6,333 nt of DNA from an uncultured Alphaproteobacteria bacterium (GTDB taxonomy: Bacteria > Pseudomonadota > Alphaproteobacteria > Rickettsiales > UBA1997). This document shows positions 1 through 5,968 of the stretch, piece after piece. The notes below the pieces were generated by a model, which was not told where the DNA came from, did not search any database, and saw only the letters and a program-made list of their open reading frames with translations. Made by a program: the position numbers and the translations under genes. The DNA lies in contig CAIUFU010000228.1 in NCBI GenBank assembly GCA_903898475.1, forward strand, positions 1 through 6,333, written 5' to 3'. The stretch's first letter is position 1. The number at the start of each line of letters is the position of its first letter.

Positions 1-4
1 AAAT

Positions 5-81
5 GGGTCTGTAGCTCAGTTGGTTAGAGTGCGCGCCTGATAAGTGCGAGGTCGGTGGTTCAAGTCCACCCAGGCCTACCA
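5..81 (+). tRNA. tRNA-Ile (anticodon GAT), CCA encoded
   Basis: A full cloverleaf can be folded by hand. The acceptor stem pairs 5-11 with 71-77 (G-U at the first pair and U-G at the fourth). The D arm is 14-17 with 27-30. The anticodon stem is 32-36 with 44-48, around a loop with GAT at 39-41. The T arm is 54-58 with 66-70, with the usual TTCAAGT loop. Base 78 is the discriminator A, and CCA follows at 79-81, so the 3' end is encoded. The GAT anticodon decodes ATC and ATT. In many proteobacteria this tRNA sits in the 16S-23S spacer next to tRNA-Ala. Here no tRNA-Ala follows and a protein gene converges from 105, so the gene is either free-standing or the last gene of a transcript that begins outside the window. 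No clear terminator hairpin follows it. Confidence 0.97.
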
Positions 82-104
82 TTTAAGTTTCGTTTTTCCC
101 GCCT

Positions 105-1853
105 TTAGATTTTCTCAATTATTTCAGCAAATAAAACCGCCGGCAAAGATCCGCCGGTAATCTTGTCCGTTGCTGAATTGTCGTCATTTCCAATCCAAAC
201 TCCAACCACGTAATCGTCGCTAAACCCAATAAACCACGCGTCGCGGAAGTTTTGGCTAGTGCCCGTTTTACCGTAAATATTTTCTGCCACATTAGCATTT
301 TTTCCGGTGCCGTTTTCTACAACCGCGCGCAAAAGTTTTTTAATTTTTTCTTCCGCACTTTGCGAAATCACTGGCGCAAAGCCAGAAGATTCGCGCTTGT
401 ACAAAGTTTCGTCGGCAGCGTTTTTTACTTCTAAAATTGAATAAGGAATTACCGGCTCACCCGCATTAACAATTGTGGCGTAGGCGCCCGTAAGCTCCAG
501 CAAACTAACTTCCGTTGTACCAAGTGCAATTGTTGGATCGTCTTTGTCGATTTTTGAAACAATGCCGCAAGTGCGCGCCATTTCTGCAACAGCCTTTCCA
601 CCAACTTTACGCCCCAATTGCACCGCAACTGAATTTAGTGAATTAGCAAAAGCCTGACGCAGAGTCACTTCACCCAAATAACGATTGTCGTAATTGTCGG
701 GCAGCCAAGTGCCAACATTGGTTTTCTTGTCTTCCATTGTGTCGTCGTCGCTCATTCCGCTTTCGAAAGCCGCTAAATAAACAAAGGTTTTGAAAGCCGA
801 ACCGGCTTGTCTTTTCGCTGTCACCGCGCGATTAAATTGGCTTTGTTGGTAGTCAGATCCACCCGACATTCCCAGCACCGCCCCACCCTTATTCATTACC
901 ACCACAGCGATTTGTGCCTTGTCTAATTTCTTGGAATTTTTCTGATTAAATTCGTCCAAAATATTTTCCAATTTTTCCTGAATTCGCTCGTCCAAGGTGC
1001 TCGTAATTTTTAGCAAACCTTCGCCTTTCGAACTTTTATCCAGAAATTCAGGAAATTGTTCGTAAACAAAATCGGCAAAATAAAGCTTCTGCGAATGGTC
1101 GATTTTGTAAGACGGATCTTGGTTGAGCTGCTGCAAATTATCCTCACTCAAAAACCCCGCCTCAATCATATTTTTAATCACAACATTGGCGCGGTCTTCG
1201 GCCAAGGAGCGATTATTTTTGGGAGAAAGTTTTGACGGCGCCTTAAGCAAACCCGCAAGCAGCGCTGATTCGCTTAGGTTCAAACGTGAAATATCTTTGC
1301 CAAAATAGTGTTTGGCGGCGTTGCCAACTCCGTAACTTCCCGAACCAAAATAAGCGCGATTGAGGTAAAAAGTTAAAATTTGTTCTTTGGTGAAATTGCG
1401 CTCGAGCTGAACGGCCAGAAGGACTTCTTGGATTTTTCTTTTGAAAGTGCGATCCGAATTTAGAAAAAGTAATTTAGCTAATTGTTGGGTAATTGTGCTG
1501 CCTCCCTGCACGATTCGCCCTGCTTCGTGATTGACGTAAGAGGCGCGCAAAATGCCGAAAAAATCTACTCCGTGGTGATTAAAAAATCTGCGGTCTTCGG
1601 TTGCTACAACCGCGTTAATCAAGTGCTGCGGCAATTCGAAATAACTTATTTCACTACTGTAAATTTCACCGCGATTAGTGATTCGCTCGAGATTAGCGTA
1701 ATTAATTTGGACAATTTGTTTGCCGTTTTTAGCTTCTAAATCGCTGAGGCTGGGCAAATCTTTGAAATAGTAAAACAGCGCTAAAGTGCCGAAAATCGCG
1801 ATCCAGATTGAGAAAAAAAATCCCCACTTCAGAATGAATTTGAAGAATTTCAT
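105..1853 (-). CDS. Class A penicillin-binding protein (PBP1A family), bifunctional glycosyltransferase/transpeptidase
   Basis: This 582-residue protein polymerises lipid II into glycan strands and cross-links their peptides on the periplasmic face of the inner membrane. A short basic N-terminus is followed by one hydrophobic anchor at about residues 7-29. The GT51 domain spans about 65-235. It contains ATEDRRF, with catalytic Glu86, then GGSTITQQLAK (118-127) and RKIQE, with the second catalytic Glu143. The transpeptidase domain spans about 315-580 and has all three active-site motifs: SAFK (Ser352, Lys355), SLN (405-407) and KTGT (529-532). It is much shorter than E. coli PBP1A (about 850 residues), and the linker at 240-310 is too short for the OB/ODD insert, so this is a compact form. 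The GT51 wording resembles alphaproteobacterial members. The start is chosen because it precedes the membrane anchor and no other Met occurs before the GT domain. There is no Shine-Dalgarno. The gene converges with the tRNA and diverges from pabC. The exact paralogue name is uncertain. Confidence 0.95.
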   Translation of the reverse strand: MKFFKFILKWGFFFSIWIAIFGTLALFYYFKDLPSLSDLEAKNGKQIVQINYANLERITNRGEIYSSEISYFELPQHLINAVVATEDRRFFNHHGVDFFGILRASYVNHEAGRIVQGGSTITQQLAKLLFLNSDRTFKRKIQEVLLAVQLERNFTKEQILTFYLNRAYFGSGSYGVGNAAKHYFGKDISRLNLSESALLAGLLKAPSKLSPKNNRSLAEDRANVVIKNMIEAGFLSEDNLQQLNQDPSYKIDHSQKLYFADFVYEQFPEFLDKSSKGEGLLKITSTLDERIQEKLENILDEFNQKNSKKLDKAQIAVVVMNKGGAVLGMSGGSDYQQSQFNRAVTAKRQAGSAFKTFVYLAAFESGMSDDDTMEDKKTNVGTWLPDNYDNRYLGEVTLRQAFANSLNSVAVQLGRKVGGKAVAEMARTCGIVSKIDKDDPTIALGTTEVSLLELTGAYATIVNAGEPVIPYSILEVKNAADETLYKRESSGFAPVISQSAEEKIKKLLRAVVENGTGKNANVAENIYGKTGTSQNFRDAWFIGFSDDYVVGVWIGNDDNSATDKITGGSLPAVLFAEIIEKI

Positions 1854-1871
1854 GATTTAGAATTTTTAAAA
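1854..1871. promoter_or_regulatory. 18-bp divergent start region with a possible -10 element
   Basis: Only 18 bp separates the ATG of the penicillin-binding protein gene (leftward) from the ATG of pabC (rightward). The + strand carries TAGAAT at 1858-1863, which matches the sigma-70 -10 consensus at 5 of 6 positions. A transcript from it would begin around 1870-1872, essentially at the pabC ATG, which implies a leaderless or nearly leaderless mRNA. At a 17-bp spacing the -35 candidate (TGAATT, 1835-1840) is poor and lies inside the divergent gene. The - strand shows only AT-rich sequence with no convincing -10. This is a motif-level guess in very AT-rich DNA. Confidence 0.25.
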
Positions 1872-2684
1872 ATGACGAAGCTAATCCTTAAAAATCACCA
1901 ACTAGTCGAAGAAAAACAAGCGCAACTTTCCTTGCAAGAACGCGGCTTTCTTTTTGGTGACGGAATTTTTGAAACCTGCAAAATTTTCAACGGCAAAATT
2001 TACGACTACACTGCGCACGAAGCCAGAATTAAAGCGGGCTTAAAAGCATTAAAATTCACAGCTGAAATTGAAAATTTAGAAAAAAAATCTCTCGAATTAA
2101 TCGCCAAAAATAAAATCAAAAACGGCATTTTAAAAATTTTAATCAGCCGTGGTGTCGGAAGTGCCGGATATCTTCCAACCTACGAATCAAAGGCGCTAAT
2201 CATTGCGCAAACTTTTGAAGAACGCCAATTACCAAAAAAAATTACGCTAGGAATTTCTAAAATTACTGCACCCAAAGCCTTCGCCAAAACCACTAATTCT
2301 CTGCCCTACATTCTAACAAAAATCGCTGCCTCTGAAGAAAATTTATTCGACTGCGTAATGCTTTCTGAAAAAAAATTTGTCGCTGAAACTTCTTCGGCAA
2401 ATATTTTTTGGGTAAAAAATGGCAAAATATTTACCGCTGCAAAGTCTTGCGGCGCATTGCTTGGCACGGTGCGCAAAAAATTGCTAAAAATCTCTCCCGT
2501 AAAAATTTTTGAAACTGAAGCAACAGTTGCGGCGCTAAAAAAAGCTGACGAAATTTTTCTGACTAATTCCTCTTTTTTAGTTTTGCCTATTGACGAATTT
2601 CTGGGACGCAAATTACAAAAAAATTTCGGCGAAGAATTTTTAAAACTTCTGCAAAAAGATTTAGAAAAACAATGCAGCAACTAA
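1872..2684 (+). CDS. pabC: Aminodeoxychorismate lyase (PLP-dependent class IV aminotransferase fold)
   Basis: This 270-residue cytosolic enzyme is inferred to release pyruvate from 4-amino-4-deoxychorismate, giving p-aminobenzoate for folate synthesis. Fold-type IV landmarks appear in order. ERGFLFGDGIFET lies at 23-35 and a HEAR segment at 49-52. The probable Schiff-base lysine is Lys139 in FAKTTNSL. AETSSANIF at 171-179 carries Glu172, expected to contact the PLP ring nitrogen. LLGTVR lies at 196-201, in the phosphate-binding region, and DEIFLTNSS at 226-234. The family also includes branched-chain and D-amino acid aminotransferases, and these motifs do not separate them cleanly. The call rests on pabB starting inside this gene. 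The ATG at 1872 fits the usual family N-terminus, a few residues before a short strand and the RGF motif. It has no Shine-Dalgarno and lies 18 bp from a divergent start. The length is normal for the family. Confidence 0.85.
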   Translation: MTKLILKNHQLVEEKQAQLSLQERGFLFGDGIFETCKIFNGKIYDYTAHEARIKAGLKALKFTAEIENLEKKSLELIAKNKIKNGILKILISRGVGSAGYLPTYESKALIIAQTFEERQLPKKITLGISKITAPKAFAKTTNSLPYILTKIAASEENLFDCVMLSEKKFVAETSSANIFWVKNGKIFTAAKSCGALLGTVRKKLLKISPVKIFETEATVAALKKADEIFLTNSSFLVLPIDEFLGRKLQKNFGEEFLKLLQKDLEKQCSN

Positions 2685-3952
2685 AATTAAATTGGCAAAA
2701 GCCGCTAGATTTAGCGCAGAAAATTGCAGAAAATTATGCAGGCGAAAGCTGGGTTTTTCTTTATTCGGCGCTGAGTGACGTGGTTAAAAAATCCACGTCG
2801 CAAATTGCACTTTTTGCGCAAGAAAAAATTATTTGTGACGATTTTGCGCAGGCCGAAAAAATTTTAAAAAGCAGCGACAAGAAATGGTTTGGATATTTGG
2901 CCTACGAGGTTGGCGGGGAGTTTGAGAATTTGCCAAAAACTAAAAAAACTGTGGTCGATTTGCCAAAAATTTGGTTGGTGAATTTTGGATTGGTTTTTGA
3001 TTTTGATCACGACTTGCAAGAGCTTACGACGAATTTTTCTGACAGAAAATATTTAGAAATTCTGGAAAAATGGACCACTTCATCCGACAGAGTCGACTTT
3101 GTCACGCCACAGATTTTAAATTTCGACTCGAACTTTTCCGACGATTCCTACCTTGCGGCAATTTCCAAAATCAAAAAACAAATCGCGGCTGGTGACTTTT
3201 ACCAAACAAATTTAACCAGAAAATTCTTCGGCGAATTCTCAAAAAAACTTTCACAAAAAGAAAATTTTTCACTCTTTGCAAAGCTTACAAAGCTAAGCCC
3301 CGCCAACTATTCGTCATTTTTGAAACTCGACGAAAATTACATTATTTCTTCCAGCCCCGAGTTATTTTTAAAAATTCAAAACGGCAAAATTTTGTCGCGA
3401 CCAATTAAAGGCACAGCACCCAGAAGCCGCGATTTAAAACAAGACCGCAAAAATAAATCCGAACTAAAAAACAGTGCCAAAGAGCGCGCCGAAAATTTAA
3501 TGATTGTTGATTTGGTGCGAAACGATTTGTCGAGGATTTGCCAGGCTGGAAGTGTGAGGGTGAAGAAACTTTTTTCGATTAGTTCTTACAAAAATATTTT
3601 TCACATGTCGTCAGAAATTCACGGCAAAATTGCAAAAAACTGCACCGCAATTGACGCACTAAAAGCCTGTTTTCCGGCTGGTTCAATGACAGGAGCGCCA
3701 AAAATTAAAGCAATTGAAGTTGCCGCTGAGTTGGAAAAATTAGACCGCGGAGTTTACAGCGGTGCGATTGGATGTTTTTCGCGTGAAGAAATAAATTCTT
3801 CAGTGGTAATTCGCACTTTGGTTTTGTGCAGAGAAAAATTTGAGTTTCAAGTTGGTGGAGCAATTACTTTTGATTCTGACGAAAAAGCCGAACTTGCCGA
3901 AATTTTTAGCAAGGCGAAGGGGATTGGAGAGCTTCTAGGATTGAAGTTCTAA
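2672..3952 (+). CDS. pabB: Aminodeoxychorismate synthase component I (chorismate-binding enzyme)
   Basis: This 426-residue cytosolic enzyme converts chorismate plus ammonia to 4-amino-4-deoxychorismate, usually with ammonia supplied by the glutaminase PabA. The chorismate-binding domain fills about 155-425. Its landmarks are the segment GDFYQTNLT (174-182), SSSPE (226-230), PIKGT (244-248), ENLMIVDLVRNDL (274-286), FPAGSMTGAPK (334-344), GVYSGAIGCF (360-369) and the acidic C-terminal segment GGAITFDSDEKAELAE (395-410). Lys246 in PIKGT decides the call: PabB enzymes carry Lys here, whereas anthranilate synthase TrpE has PIAGT. The first 150 residues are divergent, apart from FGYLAYE (73-79). 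The ATG at 2672 lies inside pabC, giving a 13-nt overlap in another frame, which suggests translational coupling. There is no Shine-Dalgarno. No PabA gene or glutaminase domain is visible here, so the glutaminase must come from elsewhere or the enzyme uses free ammonia. Confidence 0.93.
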   Translation: MQQLKLNWQKPLDLAQKIAENYAGESWVFLYSALSDVVKKSTSQIALFAQEKIICDDFAQAEKILKSSDKKWFGYLAYEVGGEFENLPKTKKTVVDLPKIWLVNFGLVFDFDHDLQELTTNFSDRKYLEILEKWTTSSDRVDFVTPQILNFDSNFSDDSYLAAISKIKKQIAAGDFYQTNLTRKFFGEFSKKLSQKENFSLFAKLTKLSPANYSSFLKLDENYIISSSPELFLKIQNGKILSRPIKGTAPRSRDLKQDRKNKSELKNSAKERAENLMIVDLVRNDLSRICQAGSVRVKKLFSISSYKNIFHMSSEIHGKIAKNCTAIDALKACFPAGSMTGAPKIKAIEVAAELEKLDRGVYSGAIGCFSREEINSSVVIRTLVLCREKFEFQVGGAITFDSDEKAELAEIFSKAKGIGELLGLKF

Positions 3953-3973
3953 AAACGTAAAAGAATCGTACTA

Positions 3974-3989
3974 GACAATTAATTTTGTC
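3974..3989. promoter_or_regulatory. Short palindrome in the pabB-nrdA spacer, containing a -35-like hexamer
   Basis: The arms GACAA (3974-3978) and TTGTC (3985-3989) are perfect inverted copies separated by six AT bases. The right arm overlaps TTGTCA (3985-3990), which matches the -35 consensus TTGACA at 5 of 6 positions, but no good -10 lies 16-18 bp downstream. As a terminator for pabB it would be weak: the stem is five pairs and the sequence after it is A-rich rather than T-rich. It could be part of the nrdA promoter, an operator, or chance in AT-rich DNA. Confidence 0.2.
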
Positions 3990-4009
3990 AAAAATAGAAA
4001 GCCCTCCGA

Positions 4010-4025
4010 ACACAAGATATTGTGC
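4010..4025. promoter_or_regulatory. NrdR box 1 upstream of nrdA
   Basis: The 16-mer ACACAAGATATTGTGC fits the known NrdR operator consensus (acaCwAtATaTwGTgT) at 14 of 16 positions. It has perfect 5-bp inverted arms, CACAA and TTGTG, around GATA. NrdR is the (d)ATP-sensing zinc-finger/ATP-cone repressor of ribonucleotide reductase genes and normally binds two such boxes near the promoter. A second box follows 32 bp downstream, and nrdA is the next gene. The match was made by eye, but the position, symmetry and pairing make it strong. Confidence 0.88.
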
Positions 4026-4041
4026 AATTTTGGCCAAAAAG

Positions 4042-4057
4042 CCACTAGATGTAGTGC
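4042..4057. promoter_or_regulatory. NrdR box 2 upstream of nrdA
   Basis: CCACTAGATGTAGTGC fits the NrdR consensus at about 12 of 16 positions. It has perfect 5-bp inverted arms, CACTA and TAGTG, around GATG. It starts exactly 32 bp after box 1, about three helical turns, so both boxes face the same side of the DNA, as is usual for cooperative NrdR binding. It ends 40 bp before the nrdA ATG. It is weaker than box 1 alone but well supported by the pairing. Confidence 0.82.
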
Positions 4058-4097
4058 AAAACCAAGCACAGCCTCACTCCAAACAAAATTAAAAAAC

Positions 4098-5948
4098 ATG
4101 TCAAAAAAACCAGTCGCAAAAACAAAATCAAAAACCGCTGACAAAAAAATCACGATTCAAATTGATCCCAAAAAAGACGACAAACTAAGCAATTTCGGCA
4201 AAGCGGTTTTGAAAGATCGTTACTTAATGCCTGGTGAATCGCCGCAAGATTTATTCGCTCGTGTTGCTTGCTTTTACGCTGACGACCAAGCGCACGCTAG
4301 CCGCCTTTACGAGTACATTTCTAATTTGTGGTTCATGCCAGCAACTCCGATTTTGAGCAATGGCGGCACTGATCGCGGTTTGCCGATTTCTTGTTTCTTA
4401 AATGAATCTTCCGACTCGCTTGGCGGCATTGTTAGCTTGTGGAATGAAAATGTCTGGCTCGCTTCAAAAGGTGGCGGCATTGGCAGCTATTGGGGCAATT
4501 TGCGCTCAATTGGCGAAGGTGTTCACGGCAATGGCAAAACTTCAGGGATCATTCCATTCATTAAAGTAATGGATTCGCAAACTTTGGCAATTTCGCAAGG
4601 CAGCCTAAGACGCGGCTCTGCGGCTGTTTATTTGCCAATCAACCACCCAGAAATTGAAGAATTTATTGACGTGCGTCGCCCAAATGGTGGCGATCCGAAT
4701 CGTCGCTCACTGAACTTACACCACGGAATTGCGGTAACCGACGACTTCATGCGCGCAGTTGAAAAAGACGGCGATTTCGAATTGAAAAGCCCTTACACCG
4801 GCAAAACTCTTGAAGTGGTGAAAGCGCGTGCTTTGTGGATTAAACTTTTGACCACTCGCGTTGAAACTGGTGAGCCTTACATTCTCTTCATTGACGCCGT
4901 AAATAAAGCAATCCCTGAACACCACAAAACTTTGGGTTTGAAAGTTAAAACCTCAAATCTGTGCAGCGAAATCACTCTTCCAACCGGCGTTGACCATTTG
5001 GGAAAAGACCGCACAGCAGTGTGCTGCTTGTCTTCATTCAATCTAGAATTTTACGACGAGTGGAAAGACAACCCGCAAATCCTTGAGGATGTAATGCGCT
5101 TCCTCGACAATGTTTTGCAAGATTTCATCGAAAAAGCACCAGAAGTGATGCAAAAAGCCAAATATTCTGCAATGCGTGAGCGCAGTGTTGGCCTTGGCGT
5201 GATGGGCTTTCACTCCTTTTTACAAAGCAAAAATGTGCCGCTTGAATCAGCAATGAGCAAAGTTTGGAACAAGAAAATTTTTCAACATATCAAACTTGGC
5301 GTTGACGCTGCATCAAAACTTTTAGCTAAAGAAAGAGGCGCTTGTTTGGATGCTGCAGAATGTGGCGTTGAAGAAAGATTTTCTAACAAAATGGCAATCG
5401 CGCCAACTGCGTCGATTTCAATTATTGCGAATAATTCTTCACCAGGAATTGAGCCATTTGCGGCTAACGCTTTCACCCAAAAAACGCTTACCGGGTCTTT
5501 TAGCGTGCGTAATAAAAACTTGGTAAAATTGCTCGAAAGCAAAGGCAAAAACTCGGAAGATATTTGGTCATCAATCACAATCACTGAAGGCTCAGTGCAA
5601 CATTTAGATTTCTTAGACGAACACGAAAAATTGGTGTTTAAAACCGCCCAAGAAATTGACCAAAGATGGATGATTGATTTATCTGCCGAGCGCCAAGATT
5701 ACATTTGCCAAGCCCAAAGCTTGAATGTGTTTTTACCAGGTGACGTATCGAAAAAAGAATTGCATGAAGTGCATTTTAGAGCTTGGCAAAAAGGCTTGAA
5801 GAGCCTTTACTATTGCCGTTCAACTTCGGTTCAGCGTGCTGATAAAGTTTCGACCAAATCAGAAAGCCATGAACTTTTTTCTAAAGAACCTCTTGAAGAG
5901 TTAAAAGTTGAGCAAAATAAATATGATGAGTGCTTAGCCTGCCAGTAG
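4098..5948 (+). CDS. nrdA: Ribonucleoside-diphosphate reductase, large (alpha) subunit, class I type
   Basis: This catalytic subunit reduces ribonucleotides to deoxyribonucleotides. As a class I enzyme it would need a radical-generating NrdB partner. From the ATG at 4098 it has 616 residues. The active-site set is complete: Cys99 (PISCFLNE) and Cys309 form the substrate-reducing pair, and Asn287, Cys289 and Glu291 (NLCSEI) form the thiyl-radical site. Tyr571-Tyr572 (LYYCR) are the radical-transfer tyrosines, and the C-terminal CLAC (612-615) is the re-reduction pair. APTASIS at 435-441 is the phosphate-binding loop. NLCSEI favours class I over B12-dependent class II, where NPCGE is usual. There is no ATP-cone; the N-terminus is a lysine-rich stretch of about 25 residues. 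An in-frame ATG at 4020 would add 26 residues but lies inside NrdR box 1, so 4098 is preferred. No Shine-Dalgarno is visible. Cys310 beside Cys309 is an extra cysteine. No nrdB follows within the window. Confidence 0.94.
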   Translation: MSKKPVAKTKSKTADKKITIQIDPKKDDKLSNFGKAVLKDRYLMPGESPQDLFARVACFYADDQAHASRLYEYISNLWFMPATPILSNGGTDRGLPISCFLNESSDSLGGIVSLWNENVWLASKGGGIGSYWGNLRSIGEGVHGNGKTSGIIPFIKVMDSQTLAISQGSLRRGSAAVYLPINHPEIEEFIDVRRPNGGDPNRRSLNLHHGIAVTDDFMRAVEKDGDFELKSPYTGKTLEVVKARALWIKLLTTRVETGEPYILFIDAVNKAIPEHHKTLGLKVKTSNLCSEITLPTGVDHLGKDRTAVCCLSSFNLEFYDEWKDNPQILEDVMRFLDNVLQDFIEKAPEVMQKAKYSAMRERSVGLGVMGFHSFLQSKNVPLESAMSKVWNKKIFQHIKLGVDAASKLLAKERGACLDAAECGVEERFSNKMAIAPTASISIIANNSSPGIEPFAANAFTQKTLTGSFSVRNKNLVKLLESKGKNSEDIWSSITITEGSVQHLDFLDEHEKLVFKTAQEIDQRWMIDLSAERQDYICQAQSLNVFLPGDVSKKELHEVHFRAWQKGLKSLYYCRSTSVQRADKVSTKSESHELFSKEPLEELKVEQNKYDECLACQ

Positions 5949-5968
5949 CTTAATTATTTACTTTTGAC

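Noticed and set aside
128..157. Terminator-like hairpin on the - strand (CCGGC/GCCGG followed by TTTTATTT)
   Set aside because: It lies inside the coding sequence of the penicillin-binding protein, before its stop codon, where termination would give a transcript without a stop. The repeat is explained by codons for a Gly/Pro-containing segment, and the stem is only five pairs.
2306..2680. 124-codon open frame on the - strand inside pabC
   Set aside because: It is antisense to a gene with a full set of class IV aminotransferase motifs, and its Ser/Phe-rich translation is what the reverse of lysine- and glutamate-rich codons gives.
2672..3952. Anthranilate synthase component I (TrpE) as an alternative for pabB
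   Set aside because: The active-site motif is PIKGT with the PabB-type lysine rather than PIAGT, and the partner gene is a class IV aminotransferase-fold lyase rather than a trp gene.
4020..4097. In-frame upstream start that would lengthen NrdA by 26 residues
   Set aside because: The ATG at 4020 lies inside NrdR box 1, and the second box would also be coding. The extra residues do not resemble the family N-terminus. The ATG at 4098 leads into the lysine-rich start and then the conserved region.
105..5948. Possible recoding of TGA, since none of the four stop codons is TGA
   Set aside because: All four complete genes read through at normal length with the standard code and use TGG for tryptophan. 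Four stops are too few to argue from, and no in-frame TGA is needed to explain any gene.
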